Positions 1 through 10,773 of a stretch of 64,000 nt of DNA are shown piece by piece (positions within the stretch are counted from its first letter, which is position 1; each line of letters begins with the position of its first letter). The DNA is from Ehretia macrophylla (lineage: Eukaryota; Streptophyta; Magnoliopsida; Boraginales; Ehretiaceae). Where the stretch lies: NCBI GenBank assembly GCA_037974665.1, contig CM075767.1, positions 88,438,644 through 88,502,643 on the forward strand, written 5' to 3'. The position numbers were made by a program, and so were the translations under genes. The notes under the pieces are model-generated. The model did not search any database. It was not told where the DNA came from and was given only the letters and a program-made list of their open reading frames with translations.

Positions 1-73
1 TTTGAATGGGCCATCCCTCTAGGCTGGCACTGTGAACCATTAACACATATAGGATTTGTGCCCTCAACATGAT

Positions 74-175
74 GGGGACGATCATACAAGCACTAATGCG
101 CCGGATCCCATCAGAACTTGGACGAGAGTAGTACTAGGATGGGTGACCCCTTGGGAAGTTCTCGTGTTGTACCCC
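74..175 (+). pseudogene. 5S rRNA: 5S rRNA copy 1, A box deleted
   Basis: A 17-nt deletion removes consensus bases 46-62, which takes out nearly the whole A box, so this copy is 102 nt long. CT flanks the deletion on both sides, a microhomology. Other changes: T4G, G5A, C15A, A27G, G66A, C95T, C104T, C114T. The upstream CATATAG box and the 3' T-run remain. TFIIIA binding and normal folding should both fail, so it is called a pseudogene. Confidence 0.93.
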
Positions 176-733
176 TTTTTCAATTTATTTTGCCCTGGCT
201 AGCGTTGCCAAGATACTTTTTCCTCCAAATCTCTATTACCAAATCCCACGGAACAATTGGCAACAAAATTTCGCTTCACGTAGAGGCCGGGCCCACAAAC
301 CGAGGGAGTAGGGTTTTTGACCAGGTTTCCGTCGCTCCGGTGCCTACAACTTTTGATCCGTAAGGAGTTACGCAGCGCACAGTATACCGTTGCAAAGCTC
401 TCATAGAGCTCTACGACGGGGGAAGCCAATTTGCTCGCTGTGCCCATTTTTGGAGCCCAAAATCGAACGTTTTCATCAATTTTAGGCCACTTTTCTTCTT
501 TTAACCTGTTTATCCGTCTTGGATCGCACGTCGTGAGATGTTAAAAGGACGACAACATGACTCGCGGTACATCAAAAGGCCCTACAACGTGTTGATGTCA
601 CGTCTTACGAGGATGCTGCGTTGTTAAAGCGAATGGGTTGTCGTTAAGCCCATTGGGCCTTTTGAAAGGGCCATCTCTCCCGGCTGGCACTGTGAACCGT
701 TAACACATATAGGAATTGTGCCCTCAACATGAC

Positions 734-852
734 GGGTGTGATCATACCAGCACTAATGCACCGGATCCCATCTGAACTCCGAAGTTAAGCGTGCTTGGGC
801 GAGAGTAGTACTAGGATGGGCGACCCCCTGGAAAGTCCTCGTGTTGCACACC
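734..852 (+). rRNA. 5S rRNA: 5S ribosomal RNA, copy 2
   Basis: Full length, 119 nt. 5S rRNA is the small RNA of the large ribosomal subunit, bound by uL18/uL5, made by RNA polymerase III with TFIIIA. Start set at GGG by the conserved upstream CAACATGAC and by pairing of the 5' GGGTG with the 3' CACCC. Changes: C6T, A40T, T88C, G99A, C117A. T88C is in the C box. The first downstream T-run is broken to TTGT. Confidence 0.95.
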
Positions 853-1409
853 CTTGTCAATTTTTTTTGCCCTGGTTAGGGTTGCCAAGATACTTTATCC
901 ACCAAATCTCTATTACCGAATACCACGGAACTTTGGGCAAGACAACTTCACTTCACGTAGAGGTCAGGCCCGCAAACCGAGGGCGTAGGGTTTGTGACCA
1001 AGTCTTCATCACTCCGGTGCCTATAACTTTTGATCCGTAAGGAGTTACGTAGCGTACAACATACCATTGCAAAGCTCTCTGAGAGCTCTACGACGGGGGC
1101 AGCCAGCTTGCTCGTTGTGCCTATTTTGGAGCCCAAAATCGAACGTTTTCATCAGTTTCAGGCGACTTTTCATCTTTTTCAATGTTTTTCCATCCCGAAT
1201 CGTACGTCGTGAGCTGTTAAAAGGACAACAACCTGACTCGTGGTACATTAGATGGCCCTACAATGTGTCGATATCACGTCTTGCGCGGATGCTGCTTTGT
1301 TGAAGCGGATGGGTTGTCGTTAAGCCGATTGGTTCTTCCGAATAAGCCATCTCTCTTGGCTGGCACTGTGAACCGTTAACACATATAGGAATTGTGCCCT
1401 CAACATGAG

Positions 1410-1528
1410 GGGTGCGATGATACTAGCACTAATGCACCGGATCCCTTCAGAACTCCGAAGTTAAGCGTGCTTAGGCGAGAGTAGTACTAGGATGGGTGAC
1501 CCCATGGGAAGTCCTCGTGTTGCACCCC
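1410..1528 (+). rRNA. 5S rRNA: 5S ribosomal RNA, copy 3
   Basis: Full length. Changes: C10G, C15T, A37T, G64A, C95A. G64A is at the A-box edge. The base before the gene is G, not the usual C at -1. Confidence 0.95.
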
Positions 1529-2085
1529 CTTTTCAATTTTTTTTCCCTCGTTTGGGTGGCCAAGACACTCTATCCACCAAATCTCTATTACCGAATCCCA
1601 CGGAAAATTGGGTATGAAAACTTCGCTTCACGTAAAGGGCAGGACTGCAAATCGAGGGCGTAGGGTTTGTGAGCAGGTCTCCGTCGCTCCGGTGCCTATA
1701 ACTTTTGATCGGTAAGGAGTTACGCGGCGCACAGCATACCGTTGCAAAGCTCTCTGAGAGCTCTACGATAGGGGTAGCCAGCTTGCTCGCCGTGCCCCTT
1801 TTTGGAGCCCAAAATTGAACGTTTTCATCAGTTTCTGGCAACTTTTCTTTTTTTGCTCTGTTTTTTCATCCCGGATCATACGTCGTGAGCTGTTAAAAGG
1901 ACGACAACCTAACTCGCGTGACATCAAAGGGTCCTACAACGTGTCGATATCACGTCTTGCGAGGATGTTGCGTTGTTGAAGCGGATGGGTTTTCGTTAAG
2001 CCCATTGCCCCTTTTGAATAGGCCATCTCTCTAGGCTGGCACTGTGAACCATTAACACATCTAGGAATTGTGCCCTCAACATGAT

Positions 2086-2204
2086 GGGTGCGATCATACC
2101 AGCACTAATGCACAGGATCCCATCAGAACTCAGAAGTTAAGCGTGCTTGGGCGAGAGTGGTACTAGGATGGGTGACCCCCTGGGAAGTCCTCGTGTTGCA
2201 CCCC
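2086..2204 (+). rRNA. 5S rRNA: 5S ribosomal RNA, copy 4
   Basis: Full length. Changes: C29A, C47A, A74G. All three internal promoter boxes match the consensus; -1 is T. One of the better-kept copies in the left part. Confidence 0.96.
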
Positions 2205-2762
2205 CTTTTCAATTTTTTTTGCCCTGGTTAGCGTTTCCAAGATACTTTATCCACCAAATCTCTATTACCAAATCCCACGGATCATTGGGCAATAAAACTT
2301 CGCTTCACGTAGAGGCCATGCATGCAAACCGAGGGCGTAGGGTTTGTGACCAGGTCTCCATCGCTCCGGTGCCCACAACTTTTGATCCGTAAGGAGTTAC
2401 GCAACGCACAGCATACCGTTGCAAAGCTCTCTGAGAGCTCTACGACAGGGGCAGCCAGCTTGCTCATTGTGCCCGTTTTTGGAGCCCAAAATCAAACGTT
2501 TTCATCAGTTTCAGGCCACCTTTCTTCTTTTGCCCAGTTTTTCGATCCCGGATCGTACGTCGTGAGCTGTTAAAAGGACGACAACCTGACTCGTGGTACA
2601 TTAGAGGGCACTACAACGTGTCAGTATCACGTCTTGCGAGGATGCTACGTTGTTGAAGCGGATAGGTTGTCGTTAAGCCCATTGGGCCTTTTGAATTGGC
2701 CATCTTTCTAGGCTGGCACTGTGAACCGTTAACACATATAGGAATTGTGCCCTCAACATGAC

Positions 2763-2881
2763 GGGTGGGATCATACCAGCACTAATGCACCAGATCCCAT
2801 AAGAACTCCGAAGTTAAGCGTGCTTGGACGAAAGTAGTACCAGGATGGGTGACCCCCTGGGAAGTCCTCGTGTTGCACCCC
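2763..2881 (+). rRNA. 5S rRNA: 5S ribosomal RNA, copy 5
   Basis: Full length. Changes: C6G, G30A, C39A, G66A, G70A, T79C. G70A is in the intermediate element. The first downstream T-run is reduced (CTATTT). Confidence 0.95.
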
Positions 2882-3436
2882 TATTTCAATTTTTCTGCCT
2901 GGTTAGGATTGCCAAGATACTTTATCCACCAAATCTCTATTACCAAATCCCACGGAATATTGGGCAAGAAAACTTCGCTTCACGTAGAAGCCGGGCCCGC
3001 AAACCGAGGGTGTAGGGTTTGTGACCAGGTCTCTGTCGCTCCGGTGCCCATAACTTTTTATCTAGAAGGAGTTACGTGGCGCACAACATACCGTTGCAAA
3101 GCTCTCTGAGAGCTCTACGACGGGGGCAGCCAGTTTGCTCGATGTGCCCTTTTTAGAGCCCAAAATCGAACCTTTTCTTCAGTTTTAGGCCACTTTTCTT
3201 CTTTTGCCCTGTTTTTTCGTCCCGAATCGTACGTCGTGAGCTGTTAAAAGGACGACAACCTGACTCGCGGTACATCAGAGGGCCGTACAACGTGTCGATA
3301 TCACCTCTTGCGAGGATGCGACATTGTTGAAGCGGATGGGTTGTCGTTAAGCCCATTGGGCCTTTTGAATGGGCCATCTCACTGGGCTGGCACTGTGAAC
3401 CGTTAACACATATAAGAATTGTGCCCTGAACATGAC

Positions 3437-3555
3437 GGGTGCAATCATACCAGCACTAATGCACTGGATCCCTTCAGAATTCCAAAGTTAAGCGTGCTTG
3501 GGCTAGAGTAGTACTAGGATGGGTGACCCCCTAGGAAGTCCTCGTATTGCACCCC
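3437..3555 (+). rRNA. 5S rRNA: 5S ribosomal RNA, copy 6
   Basis: Full length. Changes: G7A, C29T, A37T, C44T, G48A, G68T, G97A, G110A. G68T is in the intermediate element. Five of the eight are C-to-T or G-to-A at or next to CpG sites. Confidence 0.94.
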
Positions 3556-4111
3556 CTTTTCAATTTTTTTTGCCCCGGTTAGCGTTGCCAAGATACTTTA
3601 TCCACCAAATCTCTATTACCAAATCCCACGGAACCTTGGGCAAGAAAACATCACTTCACGTAGAGGCCGGGCCCGTAAACTGAGGGCGTAGGGTTTGTGA
3701 CCAGGTCTCCGTAGCTCCAGTGCCCATAACTTTTGATTCGTAAGGAGTTACGCAGCGCACAGCATACCGTTGCAAATCTCTCTGAGAGCTCTACGACGGG
3801 GGCAGCCAGCTTGCTCCCTGTGCCCTTTTTGGAGCCCAAAATTGAAAGTTTTCATCCATTTCAGGTCACTTTTCTTCTTTTACCCTATTTTTTCATCCCG
3901 GATCGTACGTCGTGAGAGTTAAAAGGATAACAACCTGACTCGTGGTACATCGGAGGGCCCTACAACGTGTCGATATCACGTCTTGCTAGGATGCTGCGTT
4001 GTTGAAGCGGATGGGTTATCGTTAAGCCCATTGGTCATTTTGAATGGGCCATCTCTCTAGGCTGGCACTGTGAACTGTTAAGACATATAGGAATTGTGCC
4101 CTCAACGTGAC

Positions 4112-4230
4112 GGGTGCGATCATACCAGCACTAATACACTGTATCCCATCAGAACACCGAAGTTAAGCATGCTTGGGCTAGAGTAGTACTAGGATGGGTG
4201 ACCCCCTGGGAAGTCCTCGTGTTGCACCCC
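4112..4230 (+). rRNA. 5S rRNA: 5S ribosomal RNA, copy 7
   Basis: Full length. Changes: G25A, C29T, G31T, T45A, G58A, G68T. The 3' half from base 69 on is consensus. G68T is shared with neighbouring copy 6. Confidence 0.95.
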
Positions 4231-4787
4231 CTTTTCAACTTTTTTTGCCCTGGTTAGGGTTGCCAAGATACTTTATCCACCAAATCTCTATTTCCGAATC
4301 CCACAAAATATTAGGCAATACAACTTCGCTTCACATAGAGGCTGGGCCCGTAAACCGAGGGCGTAGGGTTTGTCACCAGGTCTCCGTCGCTCCGGTGCCC
4401 ATAACTTTTGATCCCTAAGGAGTTACGCGGCGCACAGCATACCGTTACAAAGCTCTCTGAGAGCTCTATGACGGGGGCAGCCAGCTTGCTCGCTGTGCCC
4501 ATTTTTAGAGCTCAAATTTGAAAGTTTTCATCAGTTTGAGGCCATTTTTCTTATTTTGCCCTATTTTTTCGTCCAGATCATACGTCGTGAGTGGTTAAAA
4601 GGACGTCAACCTGACTCGCAGGACATAAGAGGGCCCTACAACGTGTTGATATCACCTCTTGCGAGGTTGCGATGTTGTTGAAGCAGATGGGTTGTCGTTA
4701 AGCCCATTGGGCCTTTTGAATAGGCCATCTCTCTAGGCTGGCACTGTGAACCATTAACACACATAAGAATTGTGTCCACAACATGAA

Positions 4788-4906
4788 AGGTGTGATCATA
4801 CCAGCACTAATGCAACGGATCCCATCAGAACTTCGAAGTTAAGCGTGCTTGGGCCAGAGTAGTACTAGGATGGGTAACCCCCTGGGAAGTCCTCGTGTTA
4901 CACCCC
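4788..4906 (+). rRNA. 5S rRNA: 5S ribosomal RNA, copy 8 (last before the insertion)
   Basis: Full length. Changes: G1A, C6T, C28A, C46T, G68C, G89A, G113A. The start base and -1 are both altered (A-A). The upstream box reads CACATAAG. The gene is intact; the transposon entered its spacer 83 bp downstream. Confidence 0.94.
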
Positions 4907-4984
4907 CTTTTCAATTTTTTTTGCCCAGGTTAGCGTTGCCAAGATACTTTATCCACCATATCTCTATTACCAAATCCCAGGAAA

Positions 4985-4989
4985 CATTG
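4985..4989. repeat. Left target-site duplicate CATTG of the inserted element
   Basis: CATTG is native spacer sequence (consensus AACATTGGGCAAG). It is repeated as CATTC at 8940-8944, after which GGCAAG resumes. Four of five bases match; one has mutated since insertion. Confidence 0.8.
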
Positions 4990-5009
4990 TGTGAGGCCCG
5001 TCCCCGAAT

Positions 5010-5450
5010 AACGTGTCCTACCTCGATTTGCGTGCCTTAGACCTTAAATTAATTGACCGACCTTGGATGACGTGTCCTGTCTTGGTTTTCGTGCATACCT
5101 CGTCATAGGTGCCTTGACCTAGAATAGTGTGCCCTAATCCCTGACTCACGTGTGGTACCTAGAAATACGTGCCCTGACCTCGATGTACGTGTGTTACCTC
5201 ATTTCGCGTGCCCTAATCTTGAACTGCGTACCTTAACCTAGGTTTAAGAGTCGTACCTCAATTTGCGTGCATTACACTTAATTACTTGCCTTGTATTGGT
5301 CTACGTGCATTCATCTAGGATTGCGTGCATTAGTCTTGAAGTCCGTGTCTTACCTCGTAGTTCGTGTCTACCTCGTGATTCGTGCCTCGTATTGATTTCT
5401 GTGTGTGTCTCGTAGTGCGTGCCCTAGACTTAGGAAAGCGTGCCCGCACG
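5010..5450. repeat. Degenerate short tandem repeats in the 5' part of the element
   Basis: About 440 bp built from a loose 24-30-nt motif around GCGTGCCCTA-ACCT, with variants such as GTGCATTA and GTGTCTTACCTCG. Copies are too diverged for an exact count; I see roughly 16-18. In LTRs such arrays often sit in U3, where they can act as promoter or enhancer repeats. Confidence 0.7.
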
Positions 5451-5680
5451 CTAATCAATAAAGAATCCTACACAAAGTACTAGACTATAAAATAATCCTA
5501 CAAACTCCACTAACTGTTATTATAATCCTAATTCAAATCTCTACAAAATCCACTAACACCTAAATATTATATTTTAAACTCACTACAAGACAAAATCTCA
5601 CAAACCTCTAAACATATCCTATATTCTATTCTACCTAAAATCCCTAAATACCCAACATTCTCTTACACACATGTTAAAAC
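5451..5680 (+). promoter_or_regulatory. AT-rich segment with TATA candidate of the putative LTR
   Basis: AT-rich stretch after the repeat block. It holds an AATAAA (5457-5462) and CTATAAAATA (5485-5494), a reasonable pol II TATA box. If this is an LTR, U3 would end soon after, leaving an unusually long R-U5. No transcription evidence exists. Confidence 0.35.
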
Positions 5681-5756
5681 AATTCAAAAGATGACACAAA
5701 TCTGAATTTTTGCATGCCCAAGGCCAACATATGCATCAACTTTTGCAAAAGCCTCA

Positions 5757-5819
5757 TTTTTCTCTCATTTCTCTCACTTTCCTCACATTTTCTCTCTCTC
5801 CCTCTCACTCTCTCTCTCC
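5757..5819. repeat. Polypyrimidine (CT) tract inside the element
   Basis: A run of C and T with few interruptions, mainly TCTCTC units with short TTT stretches. Simple-sequence; it accounts for the charged 95-codon frame on the opposite strand, which I do not regard as a gene. Confidence 0.8.
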
Positions 5820-6354
5820 ATTTCGGTTTTGGCTGAGTTCTCTCCACCTCTGAGCTCATCTTCCTCATCCTATGGCGCACCACGACAAACCACAAGCAAA
5901 GAACCCCACCCAAGCAAGCTAGGATGCAAGAAACACACATGCAAGCATTTTGAGTCACCATTTTCGGCCTTGGTGAGTTTTTAAGCTTCCATTTCTTTTA
6001 TTCTTGTTCTAACCTCATGCATGTGCTAAGAGATTGATCACTAAGCTAGGAAAAATAGAGAAAAGCTAGTTGGAATCTCGGCTAAGCAAGAAGAAGAGAT
6101 TTGAGCTTCAACAAGGTTTTGAGCATTTTTTGGGTTGATTGCTAAGGTGAGGGTTAAAACCTTTTGAAAACTCTTCAAAAATTCACATTCATGCTCATAA
6201 ATGTGTGTATTTGCTTATGTACTTGAGCTATATGGTCATTCATAAGCTTAAACAACCATGCATGGCAAGATCTTGGCTTGAAAATGATGCTAGGTGAAGT
6301 CGAAATTGTTGACAGCTCTCTGACCAGTCTGTTCGAGGTAAGTTTAGCTAGGCA

Positions 6355-6705
6355 AATGATGTTAAAAATGCTTGAAAATTGGTAGGTGACTATTTTGGAC
6401 GGTTTTGAACATTTTTCCAGAAATAGGCAGAAGCTAATTTTGACTCTAAGGTCCTCAAAATGGCAAATCTTTAAAATGTGACCAAATCTGGAAATCTGGA
6501 AAACTGAAGCAGGTTTTGGCAGATGCACTGACCTTGTGGAACAAACCATATTTGACTTTGTAATTGATGTCAAAAATGCATGAAATTTCGTGTGATGCTA
6601 TATTTTTCAGTTCTGGACAATTTTGTCAGAAATGGACCAAGGCTAAAACTGAACCTAGGGACCTCAAAAACGTCAATTATCGAAATGTGTGCAAATCTGG
6701 ACAGT
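6355..6705. repeat. Diverged ~207-bp direct duplication inside the element
   Basis: Text starting AATGATGTTAAAAATGCTTG at 6355 recurs about 207 bp on as AATTGATGTCAAAAATGCAT at 6562. In the same order both copies then show a 'TTTTGTCAGAAAT/TTTTCCAGAAAT' block, 'CCTCAAAA' and 'AATGTG..CAAATCTGGA'. Ancient tandem duplication; no coding signal. Confidence 0.65.
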
Positions 6706-7140
6706 TTTGTGCTATTCCACTGTTTCGGCTATATCTAATGATCCCGAACTCCAATTGATGCAAGGTTTGTTTCTGATTTTAGTTAACTTCTTAAGCTTTG
6801 ATTTGAAATCTTATTCACTAGATTTGGAGATTTTTTGATTATCCTATTGATTGTGAGAAAATAGCCTATTGCAGTAAAGGTTTCACTTAGCTATATGCTT
6901 GGAAAATTGTTGTGACCTCTCTTGTGGTGCTAATTGCTTGGAATTGTGGTGTTGGAATGTTGTGTGGACTGTTTTGAGTACTTGAGGATGTTTGAATTGA
7001 ATGATGCATGACTTGTGAATGAACTTGAGTTGACTTAGGGTTTAATCACATGGTTAAGCATGAAACGGAAACCCTAATGACTAGGTAGTCTTGCTAAGTG
7101 TTGATCATTTGGATATTGTGTGGAAATTATATGCTTAGTG

Positions 7141-7670
7141 GGCTGCCCGTAAATGTCTTATAAGCTTAAATGTAATTTTGATCATTGCATGTTGACAAAT
7201 AGGCTTTTCTTGCATCCGAACCCACGTAGATGTTGTTGCATGTTGAATAATCGTATCACTTGATTACGTGGACTTCGAAATGAGTTATATGGCTTGACTT
7301 GCATGTGTTACATGGCTGCCCATTTAATGTTCATATGACTCTATGTGTTCTACAAAGTGAAATTTCATGTCAAGCATGCCTCGTTCGTTTACTTGGCAAT
7401 ATGTGATCTTGAAATTGCTCGGAGGCAACCTACTTTGTTGTCCTCCTAATGTGAATTGTTAAAAGATATTCAATGGTTTATTTGAACATGATTACTTGGC
7501 TGCCCGTTAAAGTTTAATTGCTTTCAAATGGATATATGAAATGATTATATGTTCTTACAACGCCTTATATGCCAATATGTCAAAATGTGATCATATACTT
7601 GCTCGGAGGCAACCTACTTTGTTGTCCTCCTAATGTGATATGTTAAATGTTATAAATGTGCATTGCATAC
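7141..7670. repeat. Three diverged ~173-184-bp direct repeats inside the element
   Basis: GGCTGCCCGT or its variant begins at 7141, 7314 and 7498. The last two units share a near-identical stretch, GCTCGGAGGCAACCTACTTT followed by GTTGTCCTCCTAATGTGA, at 7417-7454 and 7601-7638. The first unit is much more diverged. Confidence 0.75.
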
Positions 7671-7940
7671 GAGGTTGCAACCTTTCATTGTGGCATGGTA
7701 GCATTTCACGAACGCCGGGCGGCATAGGGCTTGCCGGTGCTCCCGTGACTACCATGGTCCAATTCCCTCTCTCGCTTGGCATTCCACCCTCGGAGAGTTG
7801 GGTCGTAGGTTTCGGGGTACATCCGGAGTACACCCAATTGGGAGCGATAAGTGGATTATTGAAGTCGGCCGCACCAAATGAATCCAAATTGATATTGAGA
7901 GCAAATGCTCACCGTATCCTTTTTACTATGTGTATAAGAA

Positions 7941-8080
7941 CTCTCGCTTGGTTCCTAGAGAACCTCGGGGAGGAAAGACTGGTATTCCTGTTCCTGTACT
8001 TATATGTAAGTACTCTCGCTTGGTTTCTAGAGAACCTCGGGGAGGAAAGACTGGTATTTATGTTCCCTTACTTTGTATCT
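7941..8080. repeat. 72-bp tandem duplication inside the element
   Basis: CTCTCGCTTGGTTCCTAGAG at 7941 recurs at 8013 with one change, followed in both by AACCTCGGGGAGGAAAGACT and GGTATT. This is the best-preserved internal repeat and therefore the youngest. It falls inside the 161-codon frame and explains that frame's repeated peptide. Confidence 0.9.
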
Positions 8081-8939
8081 GTTACTCGATTTGTTTCATA
8101 TATTTGCGTACCTTATTATTTGTAATACGTGACATGTTTCAAAAAAATGAGTTTTTATAAGTGGAACCGGAAAATGAGTTTCAAAACCTATTTCTCATTC
8201 CCCCTCGCTGAGTTCATAAGGACTCACCCTCTTTTATCATCTCAGGTGAAGAAGATCAAGAACAGGTACTCGAGGACGATGTGCCTAACGATGATTCCTT
8301 GGAGTGATTGCCTATCCCTACGTGCTTTTGTGCTTTGCCTAAAAGTAGTTGCTATATGGATGTTGTGTTTGATTGCAAACTATTCATTTTATTGATGTAA
8401 ATGACCCCGTTGTAATTTGGGTCTAATTCTTGAATTGTACTATCTATAACCGGACGAACTTTTATTTGGTTGTTTGCTTTCGTTTTCTTAATTAGTAGTT
8501 ATCGTAGGCATTCAAACCACTAGATGAACAATCAACTAAGTTAATTCTACCTAATTTCACTTAGGTGCTCATTTGCAAACAAAAGAATAATAGGTACTTG
8601 CATGATAGGAAATTGACAAATAAACGGGACATAGTTATCATGTTAGGCTTATTAACCAAACGAGACTTTCAAGATAAACTAGTAGGCAAATCGGTTGGGG
8701 ACAAATAGGAGTCCTTAATGGAATTGGATTAATGATTGGAATAATTGAGGCGTTTAGAGAATTAGGCCAAACCAAAGAGCCCAATTACAGCCGTTATGCT
8801 GCCGATTTTTCGGAAAATTTTGGAGTCTAGGATAAAACGTTAAGTGCTAAACCTTCTTGAACGATTAAGTACTTGAAAGGACTTGAATGTTTAGATCATA
8901 CTCTAGTCTAACCTTTATAGACTGGGTTGGGGCGTGACA
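8081..8939. other. 3' part of the inserted element
   Basis: No gene seen. Holds a conserved-looking LTR block (8205-8310, CGCTGAGTTCATAAGGACTC through CAGGTGAAGAAGATC), then T/A-rich text with GTTGTAATTTG and GTAATAC-like runs that could include a polyadenylation region, and an AATAAA at about 8619. Ends GGTTGGGGCGTGACA. Confidence 0.5.
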
Positions 8940-8944
8940 CATTC
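8940..8944. repeat. Right target-site duplicate CATTC of the inserted element
   Basis: Matches CATTG at 4985-4989 in four of five bases and joins directly to GGCAAGAAAAC, the native continuation of the interrupted 5S spacer. Because the spacer consensus is CATTG, the right copy is the mutated one. Confidence 0.8.
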
Positions 8945-9419
8945 GGCAAGAAAACTTCGCTTCAGGTAGAGGCCGGGCCCGCAAATCGAGGGCGTAGGGT
9001 TTGAGACCAGGTCTCCGTCGCTCCGGTGCCCATAACTTTTGATTCGTAAGGAGTTACGCAACGCACAGCATACCGTTGCAAAGCTCTCTGAGAGCTCTAC
9101 GACGGGGGCAACCAGCTTGCTCACTGTGCCTATTTTTGGAGACCAAAAGAGAACTTTTTCATCAGTTTTAGGCCACTTTTCTTCTTTTGCAATGTTTTTC
9201 CGTCCCGTATCGTACGTCGTGAGCTGTTAAAAGGACGACAACCTGACTCGCGGTACATCAGAGGGCCCTACAACGTGTCGATATCACGTCTTGCGAGGAT
9301 GCTGCGTTGTTGAAGCAGATGGGTTTTCGTTAAACCCATTGGGTCTTTTGAATAGGCCATCTCTCTAGGCTGGCATTGTGAACTTCCAACAAATATAGGA
9401 ATTGTGCCCTCAACATAAG

Positions 9420-9538
9420 GGGTGCGATGATACCAGCACTAATGCACCAGATCCCATCAGAACTCCGAAGTTAAGCGTGCTTGGGCGAGAGTAGTACTAG
9501 GATAGGTGACCCCCTGGGAAGTCCTCGTGTTACACCCC
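9420..9538 (+). rRNA. 5S rRNA: 5S ribosomal RNA, copy 9 (first after the insertion)
   Basis: Full length. Changes: C10G, G30A, G85A, G113A. G85A is in the C box. -1 is G rather than C. C10G is shared with copy 3, another unit with CAACAT.AG upstream. Confidence 0.95.
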
Positions 9539-10096
9539 CTTTTTAATTTTTTTTCCCTGGTTAGGGTTGCCAAGATACTATATCCACCAAATCTCTATTA
9601 CCAAATCCCACGGAAAATTGGGCAAGAAAACTTCGCTTCACGTAGAGGCCGGGCCTGCAAACCCAGGGCGTAGGGTTTGTGAGCAGGTCTCCATCGCTCT
9701 GGTGCCCATAACTTTTGATCCGTAAGGAGTTACGCGGCGCACAACATACCGTTGCAAAATCTCTCTGAGAGCTCTACGACGGAGGCAGCCAGCTTGCTCT
9801 CCGTGCCCCTTTTTTGAGCCCAAAATCAAACGTTTTCATCAGTTTCTGGCCACTTTTCTTTTTTTGCTCTGTTTTTTCATCCCGAATCGTACGTCGTGAT
9901 CTGTTAAAAGGACGACAACCTGACTCGCGGGACATCAGAGGGCCTTACAACGTGTCGATCTCACCACTTGCAAGGATTCTACGTTGTTGAAGCGGATGGG
10001 TTGCCGTTAAGCCCATTGGGCCTTTTGAATGGGCCATCTCTCTAGGCTGGCACTGTGAACCATTACCACATATAGGAATTGTGCCCTCAACATGAT

Positions 10097-10215
10097 AAGT
10101 GCGATCATACCAGCACTAATGCAACGAATCCCATAAGAACTCCGCAGTTAAGCATGCTTGGGCGAGAGTAGTACTAGGATGGGTGACCCCCTGGGAAGTC
10201 CTCGTGTTGCACCCC
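10097..10215 (+). rRNA. 5S rRNA: 5S ribosomal RNA, copy 10
   Basis: Full length. Changes: G1A, G2A, C28A, G31A, C39A, A49C, G58A. Two of the terminal Gs are lost, weakening the 5'/3' end stem. Base 49 is C, as in the Arabidopsis gene. Confidence 0.94.
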
Positions 10216-10773
10216 CTTTTCAATTTTTTTTGCCCTAGTTAGCGTTGCCAAGATACTTTATCCTCCATATCTATATTACCAAATCCCACGGAACATTGGG
10301 CAAGAAAACTTCACTTCACGTAGAGGCCGGGACCGCAAATCGAGGGCATAGGGTTTGTGACTAGGTCTCCGTCGCTCTAGTGCCCATAACTTTTGATCCG
10401 TAAAGAGTTACGCAGCGCACAGCATACCGTTGCAAAGCTCTCTGAGAGCTCTACGACGGGTGCAACCAGCTTGCTCGCTGTGCCCTTTTTTGGAGACCCA
10501 AATCGAATGTTTTCATCAGTTTCAGGTCACTTTTCTTCTTTTACCCTGTTTTTCCGTTTCGGATCGTATGTCGTGAGTTATTAAAAGGACGACAACCTGA
10601 CTCACGGTACATCAGAGAGCCCTACAACGTGTCGATATCACGTCTTATGAGGATGCTGCGTTGTTGAAGCGGATGGGTTTTTGTTAAGCCCATTAGGCCT
10701 TTTGAATGGGCCATCTCTCTAGGCTGGAACTGTGAACCGTTAACATATATAGTAATTGTGCCCGCAACATGAC

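Larger units (their letters stand above)
1..4984 (+). repeat. 5S rDNA tandem array, left part (copies 1-8)
   Basis: Head-to-tail units of about 676 bp, each a 119-nt 5S rRNA gene plus about 558 bp of spacer. The window opens in the spacer just upstream of copy 1. Spacers here are mostly of one subfamily, recognised by AGCGTTGCC in place of AGGGTTGCC about 30 nt after the gene, ACCAAATCC in place of ACCGAATCC, GCAAGAAAAC in place of GCAAGACAAC, and GGTACATC in place of GGGACATC. The spacers hold no open reading frame with an ATG start and no other gene that I can recognise. The array is interrupted at 4990 in the spacer of copy 8. Confidence 0.97.
4990..8939. mobile_element. 3.95-kb non-coding insertion, probable large solo LTR
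   Basis: The element starts TGTGAGGCCC and ends GGGCGTGACA; the end reversed reads TGTCACGCCC, so the termini form an 8/10 inverted repeat with TG...CA ends, and a 5-bp target duplication flanks it. These are LTR-retrotransposon hallmarks. The left end does not recur inside, so there is no second LTR and no internal region. No gag, protease, reverse transcriptase or integrase motif is visible; the longest ATG frame (7640-8125, 161 codons) runs through a tandem repeat and looks like nothing known. The + strand has a TATA candidate at 5485-5493 and LTR-like text near 8205-8310 (CGCTGAGTTCATAAGGACTC then TCAGGTGAAGAAGATC), suggesting + orientation and a Ty3/gypsy-type origin. Alternative: a non-autonomous element that never had a coding core. 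Confidence 0.7.

Noticed and set aside
5674..5961. 95-codon minus-strand frame in the element
   Set aside because: Its Arg/Glu/Ser-rich composition comes from the CT-rich tract on the other strand.
7640..8125. 161-codon ATG frame inside the inserted element
   Set aside because: It spans the 72-bp tandem duplication, giving a repeated peptide, and resembles no gag, protease, reverse transcriptase, integrase or other known family. Treated as chance in a non-coding LTR-like element.
4990..8939. Full-length LTR retrotransposon
   Set aside because: The left terminal sequence does not recur near the right end, so there are not two LTRs, and no polyprotein region is present; solo LTR or non-autonomous element fits better.
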